From JBJFGR01 sp051892875 (lineage in GTDB: Bacteria; Pseudomonadota; Gammaproteobacteria; Enterobacterales; Succinivibrionaceae), in contig JBJFGR010000041.1 in NCBI GenBank assembly GCA_051892875.1, positions 1-16,937 on the forward strand: a stretch of 16,937 bases of DNA, given 5' to 3'. Within the stretch, counting starts at the first letter, position 1; every line of letters starts with the position of its first letter. This document shows positions 8,501 to 14,603 of the stretch, in pieces. The notes beneath the pieces were generated by a model that worked only from the letters and a program-made list of their open reading frames with translations, was not told the origin of the DNA and made no database searches. The position numbers and the translations under genes are program-made.

Positions 8501-8609
8501 TGCTACAATAGAAGGATATTCAGTAAAACATATTGAAGCTACATGTTTCAGTGGTAATAAAGAAGTATCAAGCATCGATATTCCTGAGGGTGTACTTACT
8601 ATAGGATAA
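5595..8609 (+). CDS. 1004-residue virion structural protein with C-terminal BspA-type LRR
   Basis: A very large Tyr-, Asp- and Asn-rich protein without signal peptide or membrane segment, consistent with a tail or baseplate component of a giant phage; I do not recognise the main body. The last 47 residues (about 958-1004) match BspA-type leucine-rich repeats (LRR_5). They read as an IRIPATIEGYSVKHIEA half followed by CFSG, then VSSIDIPEGVLTIG, and the protein stops in mid-repeat. Such repeats occur in surface adhesins and in phage proteins that bind host surfaces. The start is odd: GGAG (5578-5581) is 13 bases from this ATG but 8 bases from an ATG at 5590 that opens a two-codon frame (ATG CTA TGA) overlapping the real start. 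The gene is followed after 20 bases by the next tail-like gene. Confidence 0.85.
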   Translation: MSFNYEYDIKYTDNPYIDLLVHLTKNMVMNCVVKNERTALKYETVVSRERSNKLIKYKRGKLYELPDYDESEYVEANNYYRMLQGLPPYPTESELKAYREKYGENADIQPLYEAFYIPLDPYIYMITSSEYGSPDDTQLISAASFAGHYLHEFRNNEMALQILKNDGVLDQIEQDFTGSCYKYIYHMGAKAVDSYTARTAPNFALLYVPNDIGYFSEIYYKFIRTYERNRDYTLSVIYSEAYAFGSIHYDDFIQILILIQTMIDMISEVQEYIINKDVFDSRTIRYLFESYGIDYYKEIPVTYQIRIIKNINLLLKYKSSNKNIEDILLLFDHPDIQIYTYYLMKTKKVTRENMKFYTSGDMIGTEDFNKNYDMCFLKVPITDQNISNYIEDKSCRRTYDFITKQDPFWDGVSKVDILTDQERENYHNAKRREILSTDFSCIRTKYLSVDVAIDITKMSYQVSYFLNMLFDKHYDEENLKLSVNSQISENKVKLSDLFCLIIALNYIYNDIEDDIVSSSMEANLTVNGFDFDNDWTAIYNALQKSGKGFMVELDSNSPGAFLSGRYSESEIWNDLKNTVIHDNYQVYDEYVFNDENHNNYSHPVYLQPVLDNGSYADYPDNMGVDEIGQYHKIDLTWDTPYSNSNGDFVNTSELIDLNGNEYSDLDRMNKLKEIYYTNTRLYNHLTYMMRTAESKSMYDIYKTVFESFMETKFCHEFYNLKDYTQDKPRTFYTDEDGNLFLFTGNGQFTSDTTDAVYDAIIDNNTGEIIPVSSSGLKPKLAATYTEFLRNRNYDLAKVIYTAKNKNKEDRQTYISMICDYIASALEVYFDTEEWKYLYNLIPTRDLEAFERYILKMVIFFKSWKTQILDQSVDYIIDDPYQNQVRILDDMELSNDFVLHEKLGPRDYMDWNNSVQINEKVGVYEKVYFSYYIGYYNATKDDFVYDIDEIDNSVTLLKYITTGYAAIRIPATIEGYSVKHIEATCFSGNKEVSSIDIPEGVLTIG

Positions 8610-8629
8610 TAGAAAGGAGATAGAATTGT

Positions 8630-9892
8630 ATGAACGGAAATATAAGAACATGCTATGAATATTATTCTAGTATCGGAAATGAGGAAATGAAAGCAAAATA
8701 TGATAATACAGCCAATCCTGGTACAGAAAAAAATCCATATGCATTAGAGGATGCTTTAGATTGGTGTAATATTCCATCGCTATATAATAGTAGTAGTCTT
8801 CCTCCTTATTATGAGGTTGTTAAAGATATTGATATGAATGATTGTGATAAACAAACTATTAATTCTGCTGTTATAGCAGCTAATAATTTTAGTTTTATAA
8901 AAATAGAAGGAAATGGATATAGTATCAGAAATTTGTCTGCTATTTTACAAAATGTTTATAAACAAAATGCATCAATGATGTATATAACTATTGCTGGCGG
9001 TAATACTCTTACTATAAGTAATTTAAATTTCATAAATATAATACGTTATGATTCTTTTACATCATTGATAACATTTTCTTCATCGTCAGGATCGGGTAAA
9101 ATTATATTTAACAATTGTAATTTTACTATATACGATTATAATAGAAACGGATCTAAGAAGAATGTTACATCATATCCAATTTTTATAAATTCTTGTACAT
9201 TTAATTATTGTACATTTAATGTTAAATGTGCATTAATGTACAGTACGTATGTCAATACTACTGGTGGTAATCCACATGCAATATTAAGTGGTAGTATGAG
9301 TAATACTTTTAATTATTGTCATATAAATATAGAGTATATGCATGGGGTTAATCCTTGTGGTATAATTAATTTTGGAACTTATAATTTCTCATACATCACT
9401 TTAACAATAAATTATCTAGGACAAGACGATAAAACTGGTAATTTCACATATAATTTGTTTCAAAGTACCAATTCTAGTGGTGGTTGGCAATATTATTTAA
9501 GAGGAAGCTATATTTATATAAAATTCAAATCAAATACTACTATCGATAGAACTGATGATACCAATACTGTAGGAGGACCATTTTTAAAATTATCTATTCC
9601 TGGTAAGGATCCTACTTCTGGAGAATTTTCTTACGAATTTGTAAATTCATCTGCAGATGCTATATCTAAAACAACAGTTCCGTCTTTTATAACTGTAGAA
9701 GATGAAAACAAAGACGATCCTAATAAATATATTGATATAAGCGAATTAACACATTTTAAACCAGATGATATTCCAGATGACGGAGTATATAGTATTAATT
9801 CTACATCATCTACTTTATACTATTTAACTCCTGAAAATGCTAAAAATTATGATATTTTGTCTAAGATAGATTTTCCTTGCTTAAAGGTTTAG
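8630..9892 (+). CDS. Beta-helix tail protein with GLUG-like N-terminal region
   Basis: Residues about 25-105 carry a pattern common in Firmicutes surface and phage proteins. It includes NPGTEKNPYALEDALDWCN, then YYEVVKDIDMND and IKIEGNGYSIRNLSAIL, which resembles the lead-in of GLUG and pectate-lyase-like beta-helices. Residues about 115-290 continue with short beta-coils containing N-C-N-F and N-x-C-x-F steps (IIFNNCNFTIYD, SCTFNYCTFNVKCA, FNYCHINIEY), the expected ladder of a right-handed parallel beta-helix. A likely role is a tail fibre or receptor-binding protein. The C-terminal roughly 70 residues (DDGVYSINSTSSTLYYL and on) look like a separate small domain. AGAAAGGAGA (8611-8620) sets the start; the TAG stop overlaps the SD of the next gene. 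Confidence 0.82.
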   Translation: MNGNIRTCYEYYSSIGNEEMKAKYDNTANPGTEKNPYALEDALDWCNIPSLYNSSSLPPYYEVVKDIDMNDCDKQTINSAVIAANNFSFIKIEGNGYSIRNLSAILQNVYKQNASMMYITIAGGNTLTISNLNFINIIRYDSFTSLITFSSSSGSGKIIFNNCNFTIYDYNRNGSKKNVTSYPIFINSCTFNYCTFNVKCALMYSTYVNTTGGNPHAILSGSMSNTFNYCHINIEYMHGVNPCGIINFGTYNFSYITLTINYLGQDDKTGNFTYNLFQSTNSSGGWQYYLRGSYIYIKFKSNTTIDRTDDTNTVGGPFLKLSIPGKDPTSGEFSYEFVNSSADAISKTTVPSFITVEDENKDDPNKYIDISELTHFKPDDIPDDGVYSINSTSSTLYYLTPENAKNYDILSKIDFPCLKV

Positions 9893-9908
9893 AGGAGTTG
9901 ATTATATA

Positions 9909-10589
9909 ATGGCTATTATTGTAAATGGTAATACTATAACTGATACTACCAATAATACTGTTGAAGTTTCTCCTATGGAAATAAACTCTGATGTTAATAA
10001 TGGATTACCGTATATAAATGGTAATCCATTAGATTTGGATAATGATATACATACCAAGAATATCTATTCTGTAGTATCTTGGTATAATTCTCCTATTATA
10101 GAACCTCTGAAACTTGGTGAGTTTGAAGAAATTAGTTTAATGTTTAGCATAGGCGATAGTTATCCGTATATATATGGTATTGAACTATATGAACCCTTGC
10201 CAGATGAACCATACCCAAAAACTATATTTTTATCTAAAACTGGTTTGAATCCATATATTCAAGATGCAGTTATACTAGATTGGAGTACTAATTTCAATCC
10301 TGGTCCAAAATATTACTATGAGTTTGCAGTTAAAGACAAAAAAGAATATAATAATTTATATCAATCTGTATTTGATGAACCATTATACAATCCGAAAGTA
10401 CCACAACCTGAATACGCTGGTAGTTTTCAGAATAGTGTAATTTTAAATGTAAATAGTCCAGAAAGTGTAGAAATAATTGGGAAACATACATTTGCTGATA
10501 CTCAACTCGAATCGATTAAACTTAATCCAAAAGTTAAATATGACAAACAAACTACGTTTCCTGATACTGTAAATATATCATATTATTAA
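9909..10589 (+). CDS. Structural protein with LRR_5-like C-terminus
   Basis: The 226-residue protein begins with a beta-rich, Asn/Thr-rich region (MAIIVNGNTITDTTNNTVEV) and has an aromatic- and proline-rich middle (SYPYIYGIELYEPLPDEPYP). Its C-terminal roughly 45 residues contain VEIIGKHTFADTQLESIKLN, which matches the V-x-x-I-x-x-x-x-F pattern followed by L-x-S-I of one BspA-type LRR_5 unit. The same motif ends the 1004-residue protein two genes upstream. It is translated with its neighbours: AGAGGAG overlaps the preceding TAG, and its own TAA overlaps the SD of the next gene (TAAGGAGG). It is most likely a minor tail or surface component. Confidence 0.8.
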   Translation: MAIIVNGNTITDTTNNTVEVSPMEINSDVNNGLPYINGNPLDLDNDIHTKNIYSVVSWYNSPIIEPLKLGEFEEISLMFSIGDSYPYIYGIELYEPLPDEPYPKTIFLSKTGLNPYIQDAVILDWSTNFNPGPKYYYEFAVKDKKEYNNLYQSVFDEPLYNPKVPQPEYAGSFQNSVILNVNSPESVEIIGKHTFADTQLESIKLNPKVKYDKQTTFPDTVNISYY

Positions 10590-10601
10590 GGAGGTTTTAA
10601 A

Positions 10602-11603
10602 ATGGATAACAAAGAATCTAAGATTATCTTTGATAATATTAAACTTCAAGAAGAAGTTGGAGATAAAATGTATAAGGATAATCTTGTAGTTATAAGTGAA
10701 ACTGGAACTGGTAAAGTATTATTTAGAGGATTCAATAAAGTTCTTATATCTGGATCCGAGTTTAATGCTTTAAAAGATTTCTCTTTTACTGGTTTACATC
10801 AATTTGATGAAGAAGCATCTTTCCTTGAATCTATTCCATCATATGATATAGCATTATCAAATAATGGATATCCTTTGGATGAGCCAAGTGATAAGAAATT
10901 TATTTCATATGATGGATTATTTAGTATATTCGGAGGATCTGCTTCTTCAATTGCTGGTGCAGATAAAGTATATGAATATCTTACAAGAAGAGTATGCTTA
11001 TTCTGTGTAGGTATAGACGGTTGTGGTATTGAAAACTCTAGAGTATTTAGAGTAGATAATACTAAATGGATAGCTCCTTGGGGATACGCTAACTATGATC
11101 CTGGGACTGGTGTTACAGATAGTACTGTTACTAACTGTTTAATACCATTTAAGGTTAGATCTAGTTCATATGATTTAACTAATGATGAAAGAAATATATA
11201 TTTCGGAAGAGCTACTAAAGGCGATCAAATAAATTATTTCTTTAAGACATTTGATTCTACACCTGAATTAATTAGACGATATGCTGATAACTCTACTAGT
11301 TTAGATAAAGTTGATGATGTATGGGCAGATAGAAGAAGATCTGATGGTGAAGTTATAGTAAAACTTCAAATGTCTATAGACTCGTCTGATTGTAGAGAGT
11401 ACTTTGAGAATTTAACTGGTATTAATACAGCAAGGATTAATACTATTTCTCTATGTACAGCAGTTCCTTATAGAGACGGAGCTACTTCTACTAGTAAAAT
11501 TTATTATCAAGATATTCGTCCATTCACTAAGTTTAATTTTCCTAATGAATCATTGATTAATGCTTCTAAGGGTATATCTATAACTTACTATCTATATTAC
11601 TAA
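10602..11603 (+). CDS. Phage structural protein, 333 residues, last gene of the operon
   Basis: Near the N-terminus (about residues 28-52) a segment of the type VVISETGTGKVLFRGFNKVLISG resembles a short beta-sandwich opening seen in phage tail and baseplate proteins, where a 'hole' residue pair precedes N-K-V-hydrophobic. TGTGK is not a P-loop, because the Ser/Thr after Lys is missing. The central part holds Trp, Pro and Gly turns (TKWIAPWGYANYDPGTGV) and the C-terminus ends in a run of Tyr. I recognise no named family. It has a strong SD (AAGGAGG) and is followed by a hairpin, so it closes the plus-strand structural operon that began at 4342. Confidence 0.8.
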   Translation: MDNKESKIIFDNIKLQEEVGDKMYKDNLVVISETGTGKVLFRGFNKVLISGSEFNALKDFSFTGLHQFDEEASFLESIPSYDIALSNNGYPLDEPSDKKFISYDGLFSIFGGSASSIAGADKVYEYLTRRVCLFCVGIDGCGIENSRVFRVDNTKWIAPWGYANYDPGTGVTDSTVTNCLIPFKVRSSSYDLTNDERNIYFGRATKGDQINYFFKTFDSTPELIRRYADNSTSLDKVDDVWADRRRSDGEVIVKLQMSIDSSDCREYFENLTGINTARINTISLCTAVPYRDGATSTSKIYYQDIRPFTKFNFPNESLINASKGISITYYLYY

Positions 11604-11611
11604 AACAATAT

Positions 11612-11636
11612 TATGCACCACCACTGGTGGTGCATA
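11612..11636. terminator. Near-perfect palindromic terminator of the structural operon
   Basis: TATGCACCACC (from 11612) pairs with GGTGGTGCATA (to 11636), about 11 bp around a 3-nt loop, 8 bases after the stop codon. The U-tract is short (ATATTTG). It lies between convergent operons and is symmetrical, so it may act from either side. Confidence 0.75.
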
Positions 11637-11641
11637 TTTGT

Positions 11642-11709
11642 AAGTTCAAAAAATAAAAAAGTATGGTTATATGAGTAAAAATAATCCCCAGAGTGGAATG
11701 GGGATTATT
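11642..11709 (-). terminator. Repeated 3' block and intrinsic terminator of cassette 1
   Basis: Read on the minus strand, AATAATCCCC pairs with GGGGATTATT (plus positions 11700-11709 and 11680-11689), a 10-bp stem with a 10-nt loop, followed by TTTTA and then a shared T-rich tail (plus 11642-11670). The hairpin including its loop, and the 29-base tail, recur without change at 13730-13797 after the other cassette gene; only the short spacer between them differs. Confidence 0.88.
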
Positions 11710-11723
11710 ATAAAGACATAAAA

Positions 11724-12242
11724 TTATTTTATGAAAATATCATCTACATAATAAAGACAAAATGCTTTTTTATTACTTAGTAATTTATTATATTGAGCTA
11801 TTAAAAAGTATTTGTCATTTATTTCAAACAATGCTGAAGTTTCAGGATTTAAATGGTTATAACAAGGAACTGAATTCTTTCTAACATAACCATCTTTTAT
11901 GATAACATCAACATCTTCTGTATGGTCGATGAAAAAGTCATATTCAATATCTTCTTCTCTGGTTGTTTGATTTAACCATTCGTTTACTGCCTCAGTTATT
12001 TCATAGAGATTGTCAGTTGTATGACGGACTCTCTCATAAATAGAGTCGTTCATATCTTTTTCCTTATAAAGTTTTTTAAAGATATCAATGATACCTTCAT
12101 ATAAAACTTTAAGTTTTTTACCAGCCTCTATTTCATTTATTTGATTCCATGGGTCTTCTGGGTCTAAGTAGTCATCCATATTTTCAAAGTCGAACTCTAT
12201 CCAAGAAGAATATGAGCTTAATAAAATAGTATTATTTTCCAT
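11724..12242 (-). CDS. Unknown acidic 172-residue protein, cargo of cassette 1
   Basis: I do not recognise this protein. It is strongly acidic in the first 45 residues (WIEFDFENMDDYLDPEDPWN), then has a helical middle (KLKVLYEGIIDIFKKLYKEK) and a C-terminal part that looks beta-rich (SALFEINDKYFLIAQYNK, then AFCLYYVDDIFIK). There is no signal peptide or membrane segment. Its context is more telling than its sequence. The start codon sits directly on a structured leader RNA (12243-12415) and the stop is followed by a terminator block. Both are near-copies of those around the 191-residue gene at 13819-14394, although the two proteins share no visible similarity. AGAAAGG lies 7 bases before ATG. 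Small acidic phage proteins often block host enzymes or mimic DNA, but nothing specific supports that here. Confidence 0.8.
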   Translation of the reverse strand: MENNTILLSSYSSWIEFDFENMDDYLDPEDPWNQINEIEAGKKLKVLYEGIIDIFKKLYKEKDMNDSIYERVRHTTDNLYEITEAVNEWLNQTTREEDIEYDFFIDHTEDVDVIIKDGYVRKNSVPCYNHLNPETSALFEINDKYFLIAQYNKLLSNKKAFCLYYVDDIFIK

Positions 12243-12415
12243 AAATTTACCTTTCTGCGATTTAGAGTCTCGCCCGACTTATATGTAGTAATTTCGAGTT
12301 ATAATTTTGATGCCATAACTCACCATACATTTAAACCGATGTATCATAGACTTTAGTCTATAAATAGATAGTAGAAACGAGTGATGCATTTGATACAGAT
12401 GCATTGCTATCTATT
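12243..12415 (-). ncRNA. Structured 5' leader RNA of cassette 1 (copy B)
   Basis: The minus-strand leader of the 172-residue gene, paired copy by copy with that at 14395-14579. Helices, in plus coordinates: 9 bp, 12363-12371 with 12407-12415; 6 bp, 12384-12389 with 12399-12404; 5 bp, 12347-12351 with 12356-12360; 7 bp, 12296-12302 with 12315-12321; a weak 4-bp helix, 12310-12313 with 12327-12330 (with G-U only on the minus strand). The hairpin loop 12391-12397 is complementary to 12340-12346 (7 bp), a long-range pseudoknot. The SD-proximal 32 bases (12251-12282) are identical in both copies. The position suggests translational or transcriptional control of the downstream gene; the ligand or trigger is unknown. 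Confidence 0.78.
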
Positions 12416-12439
12416 CACTATAATTATATATAATTGAAA
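12412..12439 (-). promoter_or_regulatory. Conserved AT-rich block, probable cassette promoter (copy B)
   Basis: Read on the minus strand the block is TTTCAATTAYATATWATT followed by ATAGTGAATA, differing at two positions from 14576-14603 in the other cassette. It lies exactly where transcription into the leader RNA must begin. No good host -35 box is present, so a phage polymerase promoter is possible. Confidence 0.4.
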
Positions 12440-12447
12440 AGAATAAA

Positions 12448-12470
12448 AATTATACCACCATAAAGGTGGT
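12448..12470 (-). terminator. Terminator of the beta-prime middle fragment gene
   Basis: On the minus strand ACCACC and GGTGGT (plus 12465-12470 and 12454-12459) form a 6-bp stem with a 5-nt loop, 8 bases after the stop codon. It is followed by ATAATTTTTATTC, a U-rich tract. It separates this gene from the cassette 1 promoter block. Confidence 0.72.
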
Positions 12471-12478
12471 GTAACTAT

Positions 12479-13696
12479 TTACTTTACATCAAATGCTTTC
12501 ATTGGGTCCATTGCAACATACTTATCTGTAGAGTCATGGAAAGCTTTCATTGAGATATTCTTTACACAACTTCCTACTTGTGGTGTAGCTGTACCTATAT
12601 TAGTTACTCCTAGTAGATAATATAAATCACCAGCACATTTATTACATATCTTTTCATGTTCACATAGAGAACTAAATCTCATCTTAACAGTTTTACCTTT
12701 ATATTTATCCATTGTAGTAGAATCTAGTCTTACAAGTTTAGATCCTTCTACTATATATGAATACATATATAATTGCATTGTATCTCCATCTAAAGTAACA
12801 TTAATAGTTTTCTTAGTTTTACAATCAGAACCTTTTTCATCTAATTGAACATGTTGGAATGCAGATAAGAATAACTTTTCTGTATATCCACCTTTAGCAG
12901 TATTTCTAGCACGAGCATATGGTCCAGCCGCAAGAGAGTTTGCCATCTTAGAATAATCTTCTTTTGATATACCCTCTTCATAACAAGATGTAATAATATT
13001 ATATCCTTTAGTAGGATCAGGGTCTTTTTGAGCTCCCTTAATAACATACATGTTTTTAAAGTTATTTCCTAAATCAGCACCTGCACCAGATTTCATAGCA
13101 TCTAATGCCGGATCGTCTCCTAATTTTTCCATAGCATAATCTAATAACTCTTTTTCAATCTTATTAACAGTATATGCATCACCAGCAGCTATTTCTTTCT
13201 CATACTTCTTAAGAAGTTCTTTCTTTTTAGGTTCTATAGTTTTACTGATTACTAACATAGACTCGGATGTAGTAGGACATATTATTGTACTATAAGGCAT
13301 AAACTTTTGACATAAGTCAAGGAATTTCTTAAACTGATCTGTAGTTATTCTATCTTCTAATACTGCAAAAGATAATTTACTATATATTCCTTTGAGTGCT
13401 TTCTTGTTAATGGTATAATTAATATATCCTAATTCATTGAACAAATCAGCACCCTCAATAATAGCTTTGTTAAATATGTATGATCCAATAGTTGTTACGA
13501 ATGTATTTTTATTCTTCATGTATGTGTTTGGTGGTACATTGATTACATCATATGTATTGTATTTTCTCTTACCATCAAATTCTCCAAAGAAATCCATAAA
13601 TACACTTGTCTTCTGACAATCATGTGAAGATAAACTGAATATATAATCTAATTCAGCCTTGTCTGTTATAGTCTTAGCTTTTCTTGTAATAGCCAT
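12479..13696 (-). CDS. Phage RNA polymerase beta-prime fragment: bridge helix, zinc site, trigger helix
   Basis: This is the middle part of a multisubunit RNA polymerase beta-prime subunit, 405 residues. In order it shows: a region like beta-prime after the active site (about 75-150, INKKALKGIYSKLSF and following); an F-loop region (GADLGNNFKNMYVIKGAQ, 205-223, then ITSCYEEGISKEDY); a bridge helix (about 248-283, with RARNTAKGGYTEKLF replacing the bacterial ALKTANSGYLTRRL); four cysteines of the second zinc site (292, 345, 351, 354); and the trigger helix SMKAFH (382-387), which keeps the catalytic His387 and has Lys for Arg. The protein ends 18 residues later, so the second trigger-loop helix, jaw and C-terminal clamp must lie elsewhere or be absent. 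ATG at 13696 is chosen because AAAGGAG precedes it; an upstream in-frame ATG at 13765 has no SD. An AGAAAG/CTTTCT pairing (13707-13712 with 13727-13732) may partly hide that SD. Confidence 0.92.
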   Translation of the reverse strand: MAITRKAKTITDKAELDYIFSLSSHDCQKTSVFMDFFGEFDGKRKYNTYDVINVPPNTYMKNKNTFVTTIGSYIFNKAIIEGADLFNELGYINYTINKKALKGIYSKLSFAVLEDRITTDQFKKFLDLCQKFMPYSTIICPTTSESMLVISKTIEPKKKELLKKYEKEIAAGDAYTVNKIEKELLDYAMEKLGDDPALDAMKSGAGADLGNNFKNMYVIKGAQKDPDPTKGYNIITSCYEEGISKEDYSKMANSLAAGPYARARNTAKGGYTEKLFLSAFQHVQLDEKGSDCKTKKTINVTLDGDTMQLYMYSYIVEGSKLVRLDSTTMDKYKGKTVKMRFSSLCEHEKICNKCAGDLYYLLGVTNIGTATPQVGSCVKNISMKAFHDSTDKYVAMDPMKAFDVK

Positions 13697-13729
13697 TGTA
13701 AAACTCCTTTCTATATATAAATTATAAGA

Positions 13730-13797
13730 AAGTTCAAAAAATAAAAAAGTATGGTTATTTAACAAAAAATAATCCCCAGAGTGGAATGGGGATTATT
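13730..13797 (-). terminator. Repeated 3' block and intrinsic terminator of cassette 2
   Basis: Second copy of the block at 11642-11709. On the minus strand AATAATCCCC and GGGGATTATT (plus 13788-13797 and 13768-13777) form a 10-bp stem, followed by TTTTTTG-type sequence and the same 29-base T-rich tail (plus 13730-13758). The beta-prime fragment starts only 33 bases further on, so that gene needs its own promoter within the repeat tail or relies on readthrough. Confidence 0.88.
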
Positions 13798-13818
13798 TTA
13801 GTAGTATATAGAGATTAA

Positions 13819-14394
13819 TTAAATTCTATATTCAAATTTCATATTTTCTATTTGTATTATTTCAGAATCGGCATCGATACCTAACTTATTAAGAAAATTT
13901 AAAAATTCAGGAATTAAATTCTTGTAGTTTCTTTTTATAGCATCTTGCTCTTCTACCTTTCTTTCTATGAAGTCATCACCATAGTATTTATTCAAATATT
14001 CATTTACACTAAGTCCAGAATCAGTAAATGGAGAAAATTCAGTAAATTGAGGAAATGTCGATGTAGGTATTGAAGCAGGTGTTAAAGAAACTTTCCAATA
14101 TTTTTCTTCAGCATTTTTTGTCATCACATCATATATACGGAATCTTGCTGTTGTAGTTGTATTATTTAACATATCTTCTATCTCATATCTATTATATTGA
14201 GATTGAGGAATGTAAATAATTGCATCATATCTACAATCTAAGTCGTCATATAATAGAATAAAAGATTTTTCTTCATATCCACAGATACAGAAAAAGTTAA
14301 GATAAGAGTATTTGCCAAGCATTAAATTACTTAAATCTTTTGCTATTCTTCTACTACAGTTTAAACGATTTGTTAAAAATTCTTTTACAGTCAT
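13819..14394 (-). CDS. Unknown 191-residue protein, cargo of cassette 2
   Basis: I do not recognise this protein. The N-terminus (VKEFLTNRLNCSRRIAKDLS) is basic and helical. Residues about 30-100 look like a small alpha/beta unit (LNFFCICGYEEKSFILLYDD, YDAIIYIPQSQYNRYEIEDM). A Pro/Thr/Ser/Phe-rich linker follows (about 103-127, SLTPASIPTSTFPQFTEF), and the C-terminus is helical and acidic (about 130-185). No signal peptide or membrane segment is seen. It is flanked by the structured leader 14395-14579 and terminator block 13730-13797, both near-copies of those around the 172-residue gene, yet the two proteins are not visibly related. AGAAAGG lies 7 bases before the ATG, as in cassette 1. It is transcribed towards the beta-prime fragment gene and divergently from the 159-residue gene. 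Confidence 0.8.
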   Translation of the reverse strand: MTVKEFLTNRLNCSRRIAKDLSNLMLGKYSYLNFFCICGYEEKSFILLYDDLDCRYDAIIYIPQSQYNRYEIEDMLNNTTTTARFRIYDVMTKNAEEKYWKVSLTPASIPTSTFPQFTEFSPFTDSGLSVNEYLNKYYGDDFIERKVEEQDAIKRNYKNLIPEFLNFLNKLGIDADSEIIQIENMKFEYRI

Positions 14395-14579
14395 AAATTT
14401 GCCTTTCTGCGATTTAGAGTCTCGCCCGACTTATTAAGTATTATTTTTGAGTTATAATTCTTTAAGCGTGCCATAACTCACCAGGCACAACGATGTATCA
14501 TAGACTTTGGGAAGTTTAAGTCTATAAATAAGTAGTAGAAACGATCGACGCATTTGATACAAATGCATTACTACTTATT
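14395..14579 (-). ncRNA. Structured 5' leader RNA of cassette 2 (copy C)
   Basis: The minus-strand leader of the 191-residue gene. Helices, in plus coordinates: 11 bp, 14527-14537 with 14569-14579; 6 bp, 14548-14553 with 14563-14568 (U-G on the minus strand, mismatch on the plus strand); 7 bp, 14501-14507 with 14518-14524; 7 bp, 14449-14455 with 14473-14479; and 5 bp, 14468-14472 with 14484-14488, which interleaves with the previous helix as an H-type pseudoknot. The loop 14555-14561 is complementary to 14494-14500. Compared with copy B, the outer helix has two compensatory base-pair changes. G-U pairs occur only if the minus strand is the RNA, which fits a 5' leader. Confidence 0.8.
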
Positions 14580-14603
14580 CACTATAATAATATGTAATTG
14601 AAA
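14576..14603 (-). promoter_or_regulatory. Conserved AT-rich block, probable cassette promoter (copy C)
   Basis: Counterpart of 12412-12439 with 26 of 28 positions the same, at the upstream edge of the leader RNA. Sequence similarity between the two cassettes stops just beyond it, as expected if it is the functional promoter edge of the cassette. Confidence 0.42.

Noticed and set aside
10700..10716. P-loop-like GTGK in the 333-residue protein
   Set aside because: The required Ser/Thr after Lys is missing and the surroundings are beta-rich structural sequence.
12363..12380. GAAAC on the plus strand of the leader element as part of a hammerhead ribozyme
   Set aside because: No CUGANGA element is present on that strand in either copy, and G-U pairs show that the RNA is read from the other strand.
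13697..13765. Upstream ATG start for the beta-prime middle fragment
   Set aside because: The extension would read through the repeated terminator tail and lacks an SD, while ATG at 13696 has AAAGGAG at proper distance.
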